A stretch of DNA of 64,000 nucleotides from Anthoceros angustus (taxonomy: Eukaryota > Streptophyta > Anthocerotopsida > Anthocerotales > Anthocerotaceae). Below, one piece after another: positions 11,414-23,568 of this stretch (its first letter is position 1; each line of letters starts with the position of its first letter). Where the stretch lies: NCBI GenBank assembly GCA_010909165.1, contig VJWM01000019.1, positions 1,550,001-1,614,000 on the forward strand, in the 5' to 3' direction. The notes under the pieces are model-generated. The model saw only the letters and a program-made list of their open reading frames with translations, had not been told where the DNA came from and searched no databases. A program made the translations under genes and the position numbers.

Positions 11414-13024
11414 TCACGCTTGTTTCCTCCTACACGGCAAGCTCCAAGGACACGGCAGAACAAATTTCCCGAGTCCTTGTTGGGTAGTGAAGAAAAGGTG
11501 TATTAGGCAACGGACTGTTGTGGACAGGATCTCCGTGGTTACAGGGCTAAGTATGGTGGAAGAGCTTGGATGGCCTGCAAGAAGCTCGTCCTTGAATCGG
11601 GTATAGAGTCCTTGAACGCGGAGAACTTGATTTGGGTCCTGCACCAACCGGTTACGGTCAGGAACAGGAAGATGATGGATTTTGGAGGACCAGATTCTGG
11701 ACCGGCTACCATACGTATGCATACCTTGGTGATGCCGAATGTCCTGATCCAGGCTTCGGACCTTGGGTGTGGGAATTCCCACACGTACTGGCGAGGTAGG
11801 ACTGAGAAAGTCATGCCAGTGCTGGCACAGTGGTAGGCATGTGAAATTTTGTTCAACCCATAGCCCCTGCGATGACAGACAGGTTTGTTGGGCCTCTCTC
11901 TCTCAGGCACTTTAAAGAAAGGCAAGTGAGTAATGGATATGGCAGTTTCCGTCCTCACCTGAAACGCTCATCGAAAAAGGGGACCGACTTCCTGGCACAA
12001 ATAACATACGGCTCGTAGTACTCCCTGCACAGAACAGTGTGGAACAAGGCAACGTGGAAGTGAGAAGGACGGCTCCGCGACGTGGACAGATTGGTGAATA
12101 TCGTCCTCCAGACATACCTGAACTGGACACGGTACGGTTTGCTGGAGGCGTGGTTGAAGAATCGTGAATAGTCGGTGGGCTGATGGCCCCTTGGAAAGTG
12201 GCCACAGTGGAAGCCCTGCACCAGGCCCTGGTACCACATTTCCCTGAGCTCTTCGAAGGTTCGGGGCATCTGGCAGGGGGAAAGAGATTGTTTCCAGGGT
12301 CGGTGGCTTGTTCTGGACTCGAACGCAGCCACCACAAACATTTTGTTGTTTTGTTTGGCGTCTCTCAGCATCTTGCTGTAACATGCCTTGGTGGTCAATC
12401 TGTCATGCAGCCTGTGTGTGCAGCAAACTTTGTTGGGTCAGCCAGGGACAGGGATAGGGACAAGAGGTGTGGAGAAGATGGAGAAGCAGTCTACCGACCC
12501 AGGACAGGGGACAAAGTCGGCATCGAGAAGGAACACCAGTTCTGTGGTTGCCATTCTGAGAGCGATGTTCCGCATCGAGTTCACCTGCAGCGAAGAAGCG
12601 AGAGAGTGCACTCGGTTAGCACATTTCACGGATGCTAGTAAGTATTCGATTGACAAGATAGGATGTTACCGGGTAGAGTGCAGCCATCGCAGCTGCATCG
12701 TCTGGAAGGCCCACTTCCATGGCGATGCACATGTGAAGTCTGCACAGCCCCGTTCTTTCCACTCGTGCATGCAGGTTACAGAGTGTACGGTACAGTTGCG
12801 GAAGCTCCCCTCGTGTCCGTACATGGACTGCTACACACAATGCACCTTGCCAGGAAGAAGCCATTGCTTCAATCGCTTGTAACCTGTCTGCAGAGGCCTG
12901 CAACCCACTAAATCGGACGAGGCCCATTTGTCAGCCACCACCAGCTACACCACTGCTCGACTAGATGTCAGAGGAGGATACCTGTGTGACGATCGTGATC
13001 TCCCTTCTATGGTGCGGCAGTTGA
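11414..13024 (-). CDS. GT49 (LARGE-like) glycosyltransferase, multi-exon
   Basis: Exons, read right to left: 13024-12982, about 12905-12670, 12584-12499, 12411-12118, 12024-11959, 11866-11725 and 11638-11414. All junctions are GT-AG and keep one frame. The joined protein shows the family 49 order: ITIVTQ...DRLQAIEAMASSWQGAL, then NSMRNIALRMATTELVFLLD followed by ADFVPCPG (the DxD motif reads DAD), then MFVVAAFE, then HCGHFPRGHQPTDYSRFF, then YEPYVICARKSVPFFDERFR, then GYGLNKISHAYH. GT49 enzymes include the glucuronyltransferase domain of LARGE and B4GAT1, which are Golgi type II membrane proteins. The acceptor here is unknown. The 5' end is incomplete in this model: the first exon needs a donor exon ending in phase 2, and a membrane anchor lies just upstream in the WW-domain ORF. 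The last exon may be shortened by a further intron. Confidence 0.85.
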
Positions 13025-13084
13025 CTGCAAAGAGGGGCTGCACCATCTAATGCTGTCAAGACTCTCAACTTTGCAGGTTGATGT

Positions 13085-15143
13085 TCAAACAGGTGTTGGT
13101 AATATCCAGTCTGTAATCCACACGTCATCAAGCCAAGCAAATTCCGTCACCAAACTCTTCATCCAGAGGAGCATAACAAGTGAGCGACATTCAACACAGC
13201 ACCCAACCTGAAGCTTGATACACAGAGATGACACAGCTCTGCCCATCCGAGTCAGGCTAGATTTGCACTTGAAGCCAGTTCGCCTGCCCTTCCATCCAGC
13301 CGACTTCCATACCCTGCTCACCCTGAAGGACCTGTTTCCCTCACTGCGGCACCTTGAGGGCACTACTCTGAGGACCCATAGCAGCAGGGAAGCCAACATT
13401 CCAAGCAAAGCACTGAAAACAGTCCAAGGCAACCCTCCTGCAAATCCACTCGCCACCCTCTTCTCCCTCCTCCTCCTCTTTTGCGGACCGTAGCCAGTGC
13501 CATCCCACCCGCCTGGACCCAAACACCGTTCCCTTCCACACACACCACTTCCAACACCTCCAGCCCCACCAGCACCCCCTCCACCTCTTCCTCCTCCCGG
13601 AAGGTCACGAGGTCCTGCTCCAGCATACGCCAGGATGGTCTCCAACCCAGTAATTTCCAAACCATCACCCCCATCCCCACCATCACCGTTACGGTCACTA
13701 CCACTGCCATGCCCATCATCGTCGCTGCCACCACCACCCCCAGAGCTACTACTCCCCTCATTAGAATCACTTCCCCCAACACTTTGACCCAGTAACTCCC
13801 CCAACTCCTGGGCAACTTCATCAGCAAGCAGCGGCCCCGTCAACCCCCAAATCGGGCCATCCCCAGACCTTTCATCACCACTCCCACTCCCACTACTACC
13901 ACTACTCCCACCTCCACCTTTCCCCTTAAAATTAAACTTCGTCTTCTTCTTCTTCTTTTTCTTCTTCTTCTCCTCCTCCCTCCCCCACTCACCCTCACCA
14001 GTCCCCCGGAGGGGATTAAGCAGCAGGAAGTTCGTCCTGGACACTGCAGCAGGCACCTGCGGCCGGCTGCCCCCATACCCATGACCCAACTTCCACCACA
14101 AACTCGGCTGCCTCCCAGCGACTGGAGCAGGCGGGCAGGGCCTCCAAGACGGCTCTCCTGCACCCGACGCCTCCCCCTGCTGGTGCACAGTCACAGGCAC
14201 CTGTACCGGCACATCAGTCCAAGGAGGCGGGTACCCCACAGGCACTGCCTCCGCGGGGCCGGCAGACGCTGCAATGAGGACCCTGGGATCCGTGTCCAGC
14301 AGCAGATGCGCGTCATAGTTCACAAAGTACAATCGCCCAGAAGTGGGATCCTCGATCTGCTGCCACCCGGGAGGCAGCGGCCAGTCCAGAGGGCTCCCGG
14401 ACGGCGCCTGGGCCGCCTCCTCGCCCGGCTGGGAAGAGGGATCCGGGAGTCCCCAGCCCCGCCCCCGGGGATCCTCCCACTGGGAAAGTCGGAGGCCCGC
14501 ATTGTAGAAGAAGGGGAAGCCGGAGGCGGGGTCGATCTGGAAGGCCCAGCCCGGGGGCAGGGGCGGGGGCGGCCCCTGCCTCACGGGAGCCCAGGGCGAG
14601 CCCGACCCGGACTGCGGAGAGGCGGGAGCAGGGCCGCGGCCGAGGGCGCGTCCGCCGGGTTCTCCCACAGCCGCACCGAGGGCGACGAGAGCGGGCCGGA
14701 GTTGGGGATCCTGGCGTCGCCCCAGTCCCGGAGGCTCGGGAACGAGGTGGTGTTCTGGAGGACGGCGGGGGCGGGGCCGGGGCGAGGCGGGGCCGTCGGA
14801 CGAGGCCGGGGAGGAGGAAGCAGACGCGGCCGACGCTGCCTGGGCCTGGGCAGCCGGGGCGGAGGGGAAGAGGACGGGGACCGGGAGCTCGGATGGAACT
14901 GGCGGGAATTGCAAGGAAGCTGTGTGCGAGTGGCCGGGCCGGAGCGAGAGGCGGAGGCTGGCCTGGCTGGGCTCTCCGCCGGGCTGGAGCTGGGACTGAG
15001 GATCGGGGCGGGACTGGGGCATTGGGGACGCTGCTGCTGGTTTGATGGGCGGGAGCGGGAGCGGGAGCGCGGTCACCTGGCTCCTGCACCACGTCGTAGC
15101 GCACCTCGCCTTTGCTACTCCCGCTGCCTCCTCCCTTCCCCAT
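13085..15143 (-). CDS. WW-domain protein with C-terminal membrane segment; may be the N-terminus of the GT49 protein
   Basis: A long open frame runs leftward from about 15076 to 13085. It has a Pro/Ala-rich N-terminus, then two WW-type modules: PLPPGWAFQIDPASGFPFFY...WEDP (near 14490-14570) and PLPPGWQQIEDPTSGRLYFV (near 14310-14390). The second lacks the final Trp-x-x-Pro. A run of lysines and acidic/glycine repeats follows. Near 13380-13480 there is a basic KRRRREKR followed by GLPWTVFSALLGMLASLLLW, a convincing signal anchor. The frame has no ATG at 15076. A plausible start is the ATG at 15143 (MGKGGGSGSSKGEVRYDVV), in another frame, joined by a short intron beginning at a CAG|GTGACC donor. 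A strong donor (TTCAGG|GTGAGC) near 13340 would end the exon after the anchor. WW domains bind proline-rich partners. Whether this ORF splices into the GT49 exons is unresolved. Confidence 0.6.
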
Positions 15144-17031
15144 CTCGCTTCAGATTGTCACCCTCCGGCTGCTGCAGAGGCTGATCCTGCGCTACCGCCC
15201 AACAGCAGCAATCGACAAAACTCCAGCGCCCACAGGCAGCACTCGACAATACTCCAGCGCCCACAGACAGAAATCGACAATGCGGCGCACATCTAGTATC
15301 CACTCCACCAGAAGAGAGGCTGATCACGACCCGCCCGCCAAGTCGCCATCGCCTCCTTCCTTCACCTCGACCCGCAAGGACGCGTCCAACAATAGACCTG
15401 CAGCGCGCTGCGAACGTCCCTTGAATTGGGCGTTACCGGGATTGTCGGGCGCACACGATTGGCTTTCTGGTCATAGTCCATCTCGGGTTTCATATCGCTG
15501 GAAAAAAATAACATCGGGTCTGCGATTTAAACCCCCTTGCTCAGTACCGTACTTCATGAAACGGATTGATCTTTGATTTCCTTATGACATGAAGAACGTG
15601 AACACGTAAACACGAATTTCGAATACGTACTTCCCCTCCCCCTCTTTCTTCTCTCTTCCGGAAACCAACCCACCCGCTCCCCGTTTCCGAAGGGAGGCCT
15701 CCTTCCCTTCCCTCTGTCCGTGGGAGGCACTCGAGCATTGCTAGGACATAGTAGATACTGCGAATATAGATCATACCAAAATACTGGAAGAATGTTCACC
15801 AAGTGACATCAACACCAGAGCCACGAGAGAGAGGTCACCATGACTCGCTCAGCAAGGCGGGAGCCTCGTGAGAGGGGAGTTCACAGTGACTACATACATA
15901 ATCTCTCTCACACACAAGTACCATATCAGACACAGCTTCAAAAACGACATGCAGCAAAACAGACAGGAAGCTTGGATACTAGCACCTAAGCTAGGACAAA
16001 CCATACTAATCTAGCTGTAGCTCCTAGCTATACTAGTACAGAAGCAACGCTGTCAGATTATTGGATCAACCAGGTAGATCCGTCGAAGAAGCAGACCGGC
16101 GGGAGAGGGCAAGGGCATAACTGTCTGCTACTCTTAAAGACAACCGGATCGCTATCCCTGCTGGCACATGATCTGGAGGCTATTGCCGAGAGCCACGATG
16201 ATTTACGCTTCCTTCCTCTCCGCCCGGAGCAAACTGGTCCAGTGCTACTTGGAGGTATCTCATGAGTCCAAGTGGCATACTCAGGTCGGGCACTCCGATA
16301 CAAAATGTTGATACCCGTCGTCCATCCTATTACGCACACAGGGCTACCCCAGTCTTGCACTCAACTTCACAGATGCGCGTCGAAAGTCTTCTTTTGATGT
16401 CAACTTCACCCTCTAACAGTCGGCGCCCTTGAACAAAGCTACTGCAACTCATTAGTGTCCACCTGTGGCGACCACCAAGTCCAGTCCCTCTGTGCATCTA
16501 GCACCTCCTCCCAGGGATCAAACCACATGACATTGGGGCCCCCTGTTACATCGGCGCCTGTAAAACCGCGATTCCACTGAATGCTCCATACTCATATCCG
16601 TCACCATAAGCCCCACTTGTGCTTGAATGCTACCATCTCCACACAACATATTGCTTGGGAGAAGCAGTTGTCGCCCGATAGGATCGGCAGTATAATGGAC
16701 AGACAGCCCGAGGATTTGTGATGTGCGTCTAGACATTCAGAGGCCAATGGTGCCTTAACTCGTCAGTCAGCCACAAGTTATAGTGCTGTAGCAGTTATTT
16801 CATTGAAGCTCTTGCAAGTAGCTTGAGACCCTTGTCATGGGATACTACACATAGTGTGCACCCGAGAAGGTCCACAAGAGGGTATTGTTCACCTATCACA
16901 AAACAAAAGTTAAAAAGTTACACCTCAGAGCTCATGCCCATCCAGTCAGCATTCAAAGGTCAAAGGGCTTTTGACATGCACAGCTTCTACAGAGGCACAG
17001 GAGTAACATACCAAGTGAGACGTGCACTTCC
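15144..17031. other. Intergenic / UTR stretch between WW gene and SMG7
   Basis: The right flank of the WW-domain gene (about 15144-15400) should be its promoter and 5' UTR. The rest (to 17031) is probably the 3' UTR and downstream region of SMG7. The short ORFs here have no recognisable content. Confidence 0.45.
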
Positions 17032-20000
17032 TTACGAGACAAATGGATCTCCAGAGTGGTACTGCGCATACCACATTTGCTGCTTCTGATGTTCCAACTG
17101 TTGCTGCTGCTGCTGCTGCTGGACTAGAAGCTGATGCTGGTGCTGTTGTTGTGCTGCCTCATAGTGAACTTGCTGTTGATAATGCTGCTCAGCTGAGTAA
17201 GTCTTCTGGCTGTCATAGAGATGCTGCCTTTGCAACAACTGCTGCTGCTGCTGCAGGCTCTTCCCCTCATACGTTCCTGGGGCAGATTCATATGGATACA
17301 CTGGTTGCCGGCGCTGAGCAGTGACTGTTCCGGAGAGCGGGTATGATGCTGCTGCCTCGGCTCTTGATGCACTATCACTGGGCCATATCCCGTAGTCAGA
17401 GCTGTACAGAGAGGTCTGACGCTGGAAAGCATGACTTGGCACAGTTGGCCTGATACCACTAAAGTCATCCAACCAGCGATAATCATCCACTTGCTGCTGC
17501 TCTTCCCCTTCATTGACAGGCACAGGAGCTCGTGGCTTGGTCAAGGCCTGCTGGGTCTCCAGTGCATTGCTGTTCAGAGGCTTTGTTGGACGAGGACCAA
17601 AACCTGGGGGTGGTCTGATACCAGACGGTCCCACCCAGCTTGCACTTGGAGTCTCCTTGCTGTTGGTCCACGTGGTGCTGCTGGTGCTGCTGCTCCTGAC
17701 GCTGGCAGGGAGCAATCCTGCTGGGCTAGCATTTGCAAAGTTTGTTGCTTCTGAGAAGTTACTTTTCCTAACCTCAGACTCCAGGTACTGTTGGGCAGAT
17801 GGTTTACTTGAGACTGGGAAACCGTGAGAACCGTATGTGGGCATAATTCCCCCGTTCTGAAAGCTCTTCACTGTGTCTGACTTAGCCCCTGCCTGTGCAG
17901 TAGAATACGGGCCACTAGAGAACGGAAGAGAAATAGATGGTACCCCACTTGAGCCTACAGCAGAAGAATGCACAGGCACGTCTGTGGTCAACGAGTGGAT
18001 CCCAGAAATGCCATTCTCTATACCATACTTGACATTCTTAGACCGGTAGCCACTAGCAAGAGCTTCCAGTTCTTGACTCCATGAAGAAGGTACGGAACCC
18101 AACTTGTGCTGCCCAATTACTCCAGCTCCTGACAACTTATCGGCACTGACACCATCCAACATACTCCGAGGTGTCTGCATGTTCCAACTAGCAAACGAAG
18201 GGTACCCATCCCTACTTATAAGCCAATCTGCACCACCACCAACTGTAGGGGCAAAAGGTGCACTAGTCATAGTCGCATTCATTTCCTGACTGGGCAAGTT
18301 TATTGCAGAGCTCAGGCTCCCTATAGTGACCGGGAGAATAGAGCTGGTCATTGCTGCACTTGCTGTTGAAATGCCATTGAGCTGATTATTCTGATGTGCA
18401 TGCCTTGTGGTTGATATCACATCATTCATTGTGGCCTCTGAGACTGGCACAGGAGTATCACCAGCATGAAGCACAGGGGCCTGAACCGAAGCCAAAACTG
18501 TTGCTGCTGTAACTTGGTCTTCAAGTGCCAGGTTTGATCCATGAGCATTTCCTGAGCCTGCACTGCTTTGTGCCACGAAGACATCGTTTGCTCCCAATTT
18601 CGGATTGTCAACCCAAGAATCCATCGCAACAGAAGAAACCAACTGTCTGCTCATGGGTTTGAACACGATGACCTCATCTTCTTCACCATCCATTCCGCCT
18701 GCCACACCTTCAAGCACACTAGGCTTGTGACCCTCAGCTGGCAAACCTTTTGTCCATGCTTCTGTCACCTTCACTGCCTTTAAAGCCTGAGACAGACCAT
18801 TCATCTCATTCTGCACAGGGAATGGCACTCCATTGGCATCAATGTCAGGAGACTCCGTAGCTTCTTTCACTGTCTTTACTGGTAACTCTCCTGCCATAAA
18901 AAATCTCCCGATATCTTCGTCAAAGCAGATGCCTTTGCCACTGCCATCCAATAATGCTGCCACTGCTTTCCCAGCTGCCAGAATCCTCCGAGTCCGGATC
19001 TGTCTCTCCTTCCTATCACCAAGTCCAGCCCGAGGAGGACGCTTGCGATAATCAAGCGCAAGCTGCGCAGGGGCCAGTGGAGTGAAACCTCTCAGCTCAA
19101 AGTCTTCCCACAGGGCAACTCCAACCTCACTCTCATCATCGCCAGAACCACCAATGGAGATTAGTCCGCCTTCTAGGCAGCCGTCTGCATCAATTCCAGA
19201 CTTGCTGCTGGCACACAGATTATTCAAAAGAGAAACACACTGCCTCCAGAAGAACGACCTTGCATTGGCCTGCTTCTCATCGACATCACTGCCCTCAGCC
19301 ATCTCTGGTCTACAGGCTAGCCATTCCATGAAAACCAGCATAGCAGGAAGTAACGGACTCTCAGAAGGATCTTTGGAGTCCCCACATCTTCGCATCAGAC
19401 GGCCAGCACACTCAAATGCTGCGGTAAAAGCATGCTTATAGAGAGCAGAACGCTGCAGGATTTCTGCATAGGTGGGATGATGGTTCTCAGGTCCCCAGTT
19501 TACATTGTGCACTGTGAAAATCAGAATCGCTGTAAGCTGCAAGACACCAGCAGCACCTGCACTTCCAGTACCAATACCACTGCGGTGGTCGGACCCAAGT
19601 CCAGCCTCTAGACCTGTGTCATCAGGGCACAGGAGCTGCTCCATATCCCGTACCGTGGCAGCATACACTTCAGAGAACGTCTCGAGACTGCATATGCAAA
19701 ATCTCAGAGTCAGACACCATAAAAAAGAGCAATTGGCTGTTCAGAAGGTTGTGTTTCAAGATTGACATACGCATACCTAGTCTTTGTGAAAAGAATTCCG
19801 TGCAAGCGTACAAAACGAACTCTGAAGCTTTTTCTGATCTCGGCAATGTTTGCCAGTGAGGCATTCATGTCTGCACCATCCTGTTTGCGATCCTTCACAG
19901 CAAGCTTCAGTGGTCCATCCCCCAAAGAGAGCATCCTGTCCCCTTTCAGTTCTTTCCCCTTGTCAGAAGACTTGGGGGCATCCAGCGACACTAAGGACAT

Positions 20001-20998
20001 TCTAGAATCCTGGGGGGGAAGCTGTGAATATGTCTGACGGTTCTGCAAAATTAAAGAAATCAAATCAAAAGTTAGGCACAATATCCCACTTACCATGGAA
20101 TTAATACTTCCAAGACGAAGAGCTACCCGTATGCCTACCTTTTCGAACAGGAGAATAAGATTATCTCTTGCAGTAAGAAAAGGAATTTCAACCAGAAGAC
20201 TCCGGAAGTAGCGGTAGACTGCAAGCAGCTCATCCCCAACATAAGTGGCCAGGACTGCCAACTGCGGATACACAACACGGTCAGGGCGTGGATGAACTGA
20301 GCCTAAACTACAAACCTAACAACAAAACAGTTAGACAAGGTGCCAGAACAAACAATCATGGGTATTACCTGATTGTGGGGATTACCACTACCGGGCGACA
20401 AGGCAGCAGCCTCAAGGTAGTAGCCAGCGGCAACTGACCAGTCTTTCAACCGTTGCTCCTGCTCAGTATTCTGCTCTTTGTAGCGCGCAAGGTCTCCAAG
20501 AAAGATGAGGCAGCGATGCCACGATTGCTTAACCCTATGCACCTCTGCCATGCGCTCCTCCGAGTCAGGAACACCAGGTTCCCTAGAAAAAGAGGGGTAA
20601 TCTTGAGACATGCCATGCTTGGCCAATAGCTTCTTGATGAGTTCATGGTAGAACCCTGTAGCTTCAGCAAGAAAACTCTTGTAGACGGCGAGAACTTTCA
20701 AAGTAACATCCCTGCGCGGAGTCACTCTAGCTCCGGGCATGGGTATGGCAGGGGCCGTGGCAGCTGCAGCTGCAGCCTGTACGCCTTTCCGCAGCCGGGC
20801 CCGAAACTCCTCAATACGCTTGTAGTGCAAGCGCCACAGCGCAGGCTCCACCTCATGTGCCTCCGCAAAAGCATGATCTTCGAGCAGCACAAACTCATAA
20901 GCCTCTCGGATTGCATTCCGCAACCCCCGGACATTAGGATCCGCGGATCCCTTGGATTGAATCAGCGCCCGAAGCTGCTTTTCTAGCTCCAAAGCCTG
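17032..20998 (-). CDS. SMG7: SMG7/EST1-family nonsense-mediated decay factor
   Basis: Exons: about 20998-20369, 20261-20139, 20042-19778 and 19687-17032, all with GT-AG borders and one continuous frame. The N-terminus has ELEKQLRALIQSKG, NAIREAYEFVLLEDHAFAE and LWRLHYKRIEEFRARLR, then WHRCLIFLGDLARYKEQ and YYLEAAALSPGSGNPHNQ joined to LAVLATYVGDELLAVYRYFR. This is the EST1/SMG7 14-3-3-like and TPR region. The EST1 RNA/DNA-binding-like domain follows across the exon 3-4 junction (ILFTKT|SLETFSEV). The C-terminal half is long and Ser-rich. It holds the plant SMG7 signature WVGPSGIRPPPGFGPRPTKP and YRWLDDFSGIRP, then polyglutamine runs near 17100-17260. SMG7 binds phosphorylated UPF1 in mRNA decay, and in Arabidopsis it is also needed to exit meiosis. 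The initiator ATG is not settled: a splice acceptor precedes ALELEK at 20998, so a 5' exon is probably upstream (21000-21600). Confidence 0.92.
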
Positions 20999-21620
20999 TC
21001 ATGCACAACATCACACTCCCCAGTCAAGAAAAAGTCAAGTAAACCCCGCAGCGCCGGCAGATTCCGCTGCCATAGCCACAAGGGCGTGACTTGTGCGATT
21101 CCGCCACACGTCCCCGCCTCGCTGATCCGCCACGGAAAGCCAGTCGCCAGAAATGCAGCACGGCACACGGCTGTGCAGCAGCATGCAGGCAGCCGCAGAG
21201 ATTCGATTGACCGTGGAAGAAAAAAAGCCAACAGCGAGAGGCGGGATGATCCCCGGGCCACCTGCAAGGCACACCACCAGAGTCTCCACCTGTGCCCGGG
21301 AATCGGAGCAACCGACAAGGTGGACATGATGGACGTGGAGTCCATGCCAGGAGTCGCAGACAAACCTGCGCGTGACGCTGCTGAGCCCTCGTGTGAGCGG
21401 AAGAGGATGTTGAGGAGTCAGTCTGGAGCCTCATCCTCTCCTCGGCGCCGCTCTCCTTTCTCCGTCCTCCTCCGTCCCCCTCCATTCCTTCATCTCTCAC
21501 CTTCTCAAACCTTCTCCTCGTCCAGCCACGCGACCTAATACTCTGTGCCCACAACACCTTGCTCTTATCATACATATCAGCCACTGAAAATGGAAAGGCA
21601 CTCCGTTCATTCAATAGGTA
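20999..21620 (-). other. Likely 5' UTR / first exon region of SMG7
   Basis: On the minus strand a short ORF from an ATG at 21345 (MDSTSIMSTLSVAPIPG) ends at a CACAG|GTGGAG donor. Its phase does not fit the ALELEK acceptor at 20998, so it could be an upstream ORF in a leader exon or a mis-phased first exon. Nothing else is recognisable. Confidence 0.35.
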
Positions 21621-22680
21621 CCTACCATAATTTTGTTCACGCTAACTAACATATTAAGCGTCGTCCAGCGAACTACTAAGCGTAGTCCAGGTAACTATTA
21701 AGCGTAGTGCGTAATCCAGTGACCACAGCCACCCCCTTTAAATGGGCAGAACGAAACTTTTTCGATAAATTTGAATTATGTTTTTTTCCTTGCATAGAAC
21801 ATAGTTATTGGGTACATCAAATTGCAGAGCACGCGGATATTTAACCTAGTTTTGGTTTGTATACTAAACCTAATTTTAAATGTTTCACACGAGGGTATGA
21901 GCAAAGAGACGGAAGCGCGTTTGAGTTGTCATAAGTTTTTACTATTGTCAAGGGGGGCAATGTAGACTTTATTAAAAAGAAGAGATGGGAAAACCCATCT
22001 ATCCCGAACCGAGGGGGGACAACCCATTAAAGGGCCAAGAGCCAAGGGGGGCTAGCCCCCACGAATGCAAACCTCGAAGCTACCTACCACCCCAATTATG
22101 TTGTGGTCCGAGATAAGGAAAGGCCTACCTACAAGTGCCAATGACGCCACGTCTCCTGCGCTCGTTGTCGTCCTGTAAATAGCATTGGTCAGCGCCCTCT
22201 GCAAGGCGATGGATATCCGTTGTCGAAAGAAACCAACCACCGAGGAAAGAGGGATACCCACCCCGTTTTGACGACTGTGGTAGGCTTTTACACAATCCTT
22301 AATGAGCTAGGAAAAATCCTCACCCATAGCCCCGTGAGTCTCAATGGCGAGGGGGATGAAGGCGTGGCCGTCCTACAAAGGTGTGTACTTGTGTACCTTG
22401 GCAGTCACGCATCACTCCGCCACCCAGCCCGTAGGGTTGATAATGACATACTCACAAATGGAGTTCCCAGTAGGGTCCGTTATGACGATATCTGCAACAG
22501 AGATTTGGGAGGTCGAAAGTCATGGCACAGTCCATGCTAGATGGATGTACCCTATGGAAAGGCACATGCATGTCTTTGAAGCGAGTCCTTCGACAAAGCT
22601 AGGCTCAAGGCTCATGTCAACGAGTTATCTCGCGTAAACTATGTACATCAGCAGTACCTTAAGGCTAGAGCTCCAGAGCA
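21621..22680. other. Repeat-derived intergenic sequence
   Basis: The stretch is AT-rich at 21770-21950. A segment at about 21955-22062 is an inverted copy of 53045-53160. No gene is recognised. The end may belong to a decayed copia pol region. Confidence 0.4.
21955..22062 (-). repeat. Dispersed repeat, inverted relative to 53045-53160
   Basis: The reverse complement contains GGCTAGCCCCC, CCTTTAATGGGTTGT and GATGGGTTTTCCCATCTCTTC. These match GGCTAGCCCCC, CCTTTAATGGGTTGT and GATGAGTTTTCTCATTTCTTC at 53045-53160. The family is unknown; the end of a non-LTR element is one option. Confidence 0.6.
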
Positions 22681-22744
22681 TGCCTAGTTTTTTAATTTTG
22701 GAGACTACGACCGAAAGTCTGAGGAGCCAATCGGTAAAGAACGT

Positions 22745-23153
22745 CTTGATCGGGTTTGAGGCTTGTGCCTCTGGAGTTGCAAGAAACAACCCTCTCTAAC
22801 GGAGGCAGAGTATAAATCTCTCACTGAAAGCCACCAAGTAGCTTGAATGGGAGAGGAGGTTCTTGCAGGACTTGGGGCAGACACACCAGGATCCTACCCC
22901 CATATTTTGCGATAACATGTCAGCCCTTGCCTTGGTTGCTAACCCTCGCTTCCACGCGCGCACCAAGCATATAGAGATATCCCATCACTACATAAGGGAT
23001 GCTGTGGATAGAGGGGTAACAAAGGTTAGCTTTGTTGGAACAGATGATAATGTGGCCGACATTCTAACCAAAGCACTTTCAAAGCCAAAACACTATAAGC
23101 ATATGGATGGCTTAGGGTTGGGTGATTACTCAGCATATGTGAATGGCACATAA
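22745..23153 (+). pseudogene. Ty1/copia RNase H fragment
   Basis: The frame reads WSCKKQPSLTEAEYKSLTES, a stop, then GEEVLAGLGA. From 22863 it is open: PIFCDNMSALALVANPRFHA, RTKHIEISHHYIRDAV and FVGTDDNVADILTKALSKPK. This is the C-terminal RNase H part of a copia polyprotein. A short internal deletion after KKQPS and a TGA stop show it is not functional. The 3' LTR follows after 260 bp. Confidence 0.85.
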
Positions 23154-23411
23154 TACTTGGGAGAACAGATAACTCAGTGGATGAAGCTACATGCAGACAA
23201 CTAGTCGTGAGTTATTTATCTTCAAGTTGTTTGTTCATGAGTTTTTCTTCAAATCCAGAGCTGCTGCAACTACGTCGCTGGCACATGTGTTTTCTACCAC
23301 AGAGTGGGGGACGCTCCATGCATGGAGAATCATTGGCCGCTGGTGGACTATTTACTTTGTTTTGTTTTGTGGAGACTGCTTTGGACAAACTGTTACCTAA
23401 GCGTGAAGCTT

Positions 23412-23568
23412 GAGAGGGAGTGTTAAGATAACAAGCTCTGTCACACTTAGGGTTGTATATATTTAATTTAGATTAAATATGTTTAGTTGAAGTGAAATAA
23501 CATGACTCTAGGTCATGAGCATTTAAAACACATTTTTGTATTGTATTATTCATTCAGTTTTGGCAACA
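23412..23568 (+). mobile_element. Polypurine tract and 3' LTR start of a second copia element
   Basis: The polypurine tract GAGAGGGAG (23412-23420) is followed directly by TGTTAAGATAACA, the standard layout at the start of a copia 3' LTR. AT-rich LTR sequence continues to about 23568, where GGCAACA gives a possible CA end. The matching 5' LTR is not in the window, so the right border is uncertain. Confidence 0.6.

Noticed and set aside
14081-15184. A 367-codon plus-strand ORF opposite the WW-domain gene
   Set aside because: It is an Arg/Gly-rich shadow of GC-rich coding sequence, while the minus strand carries recognisable WW domains.
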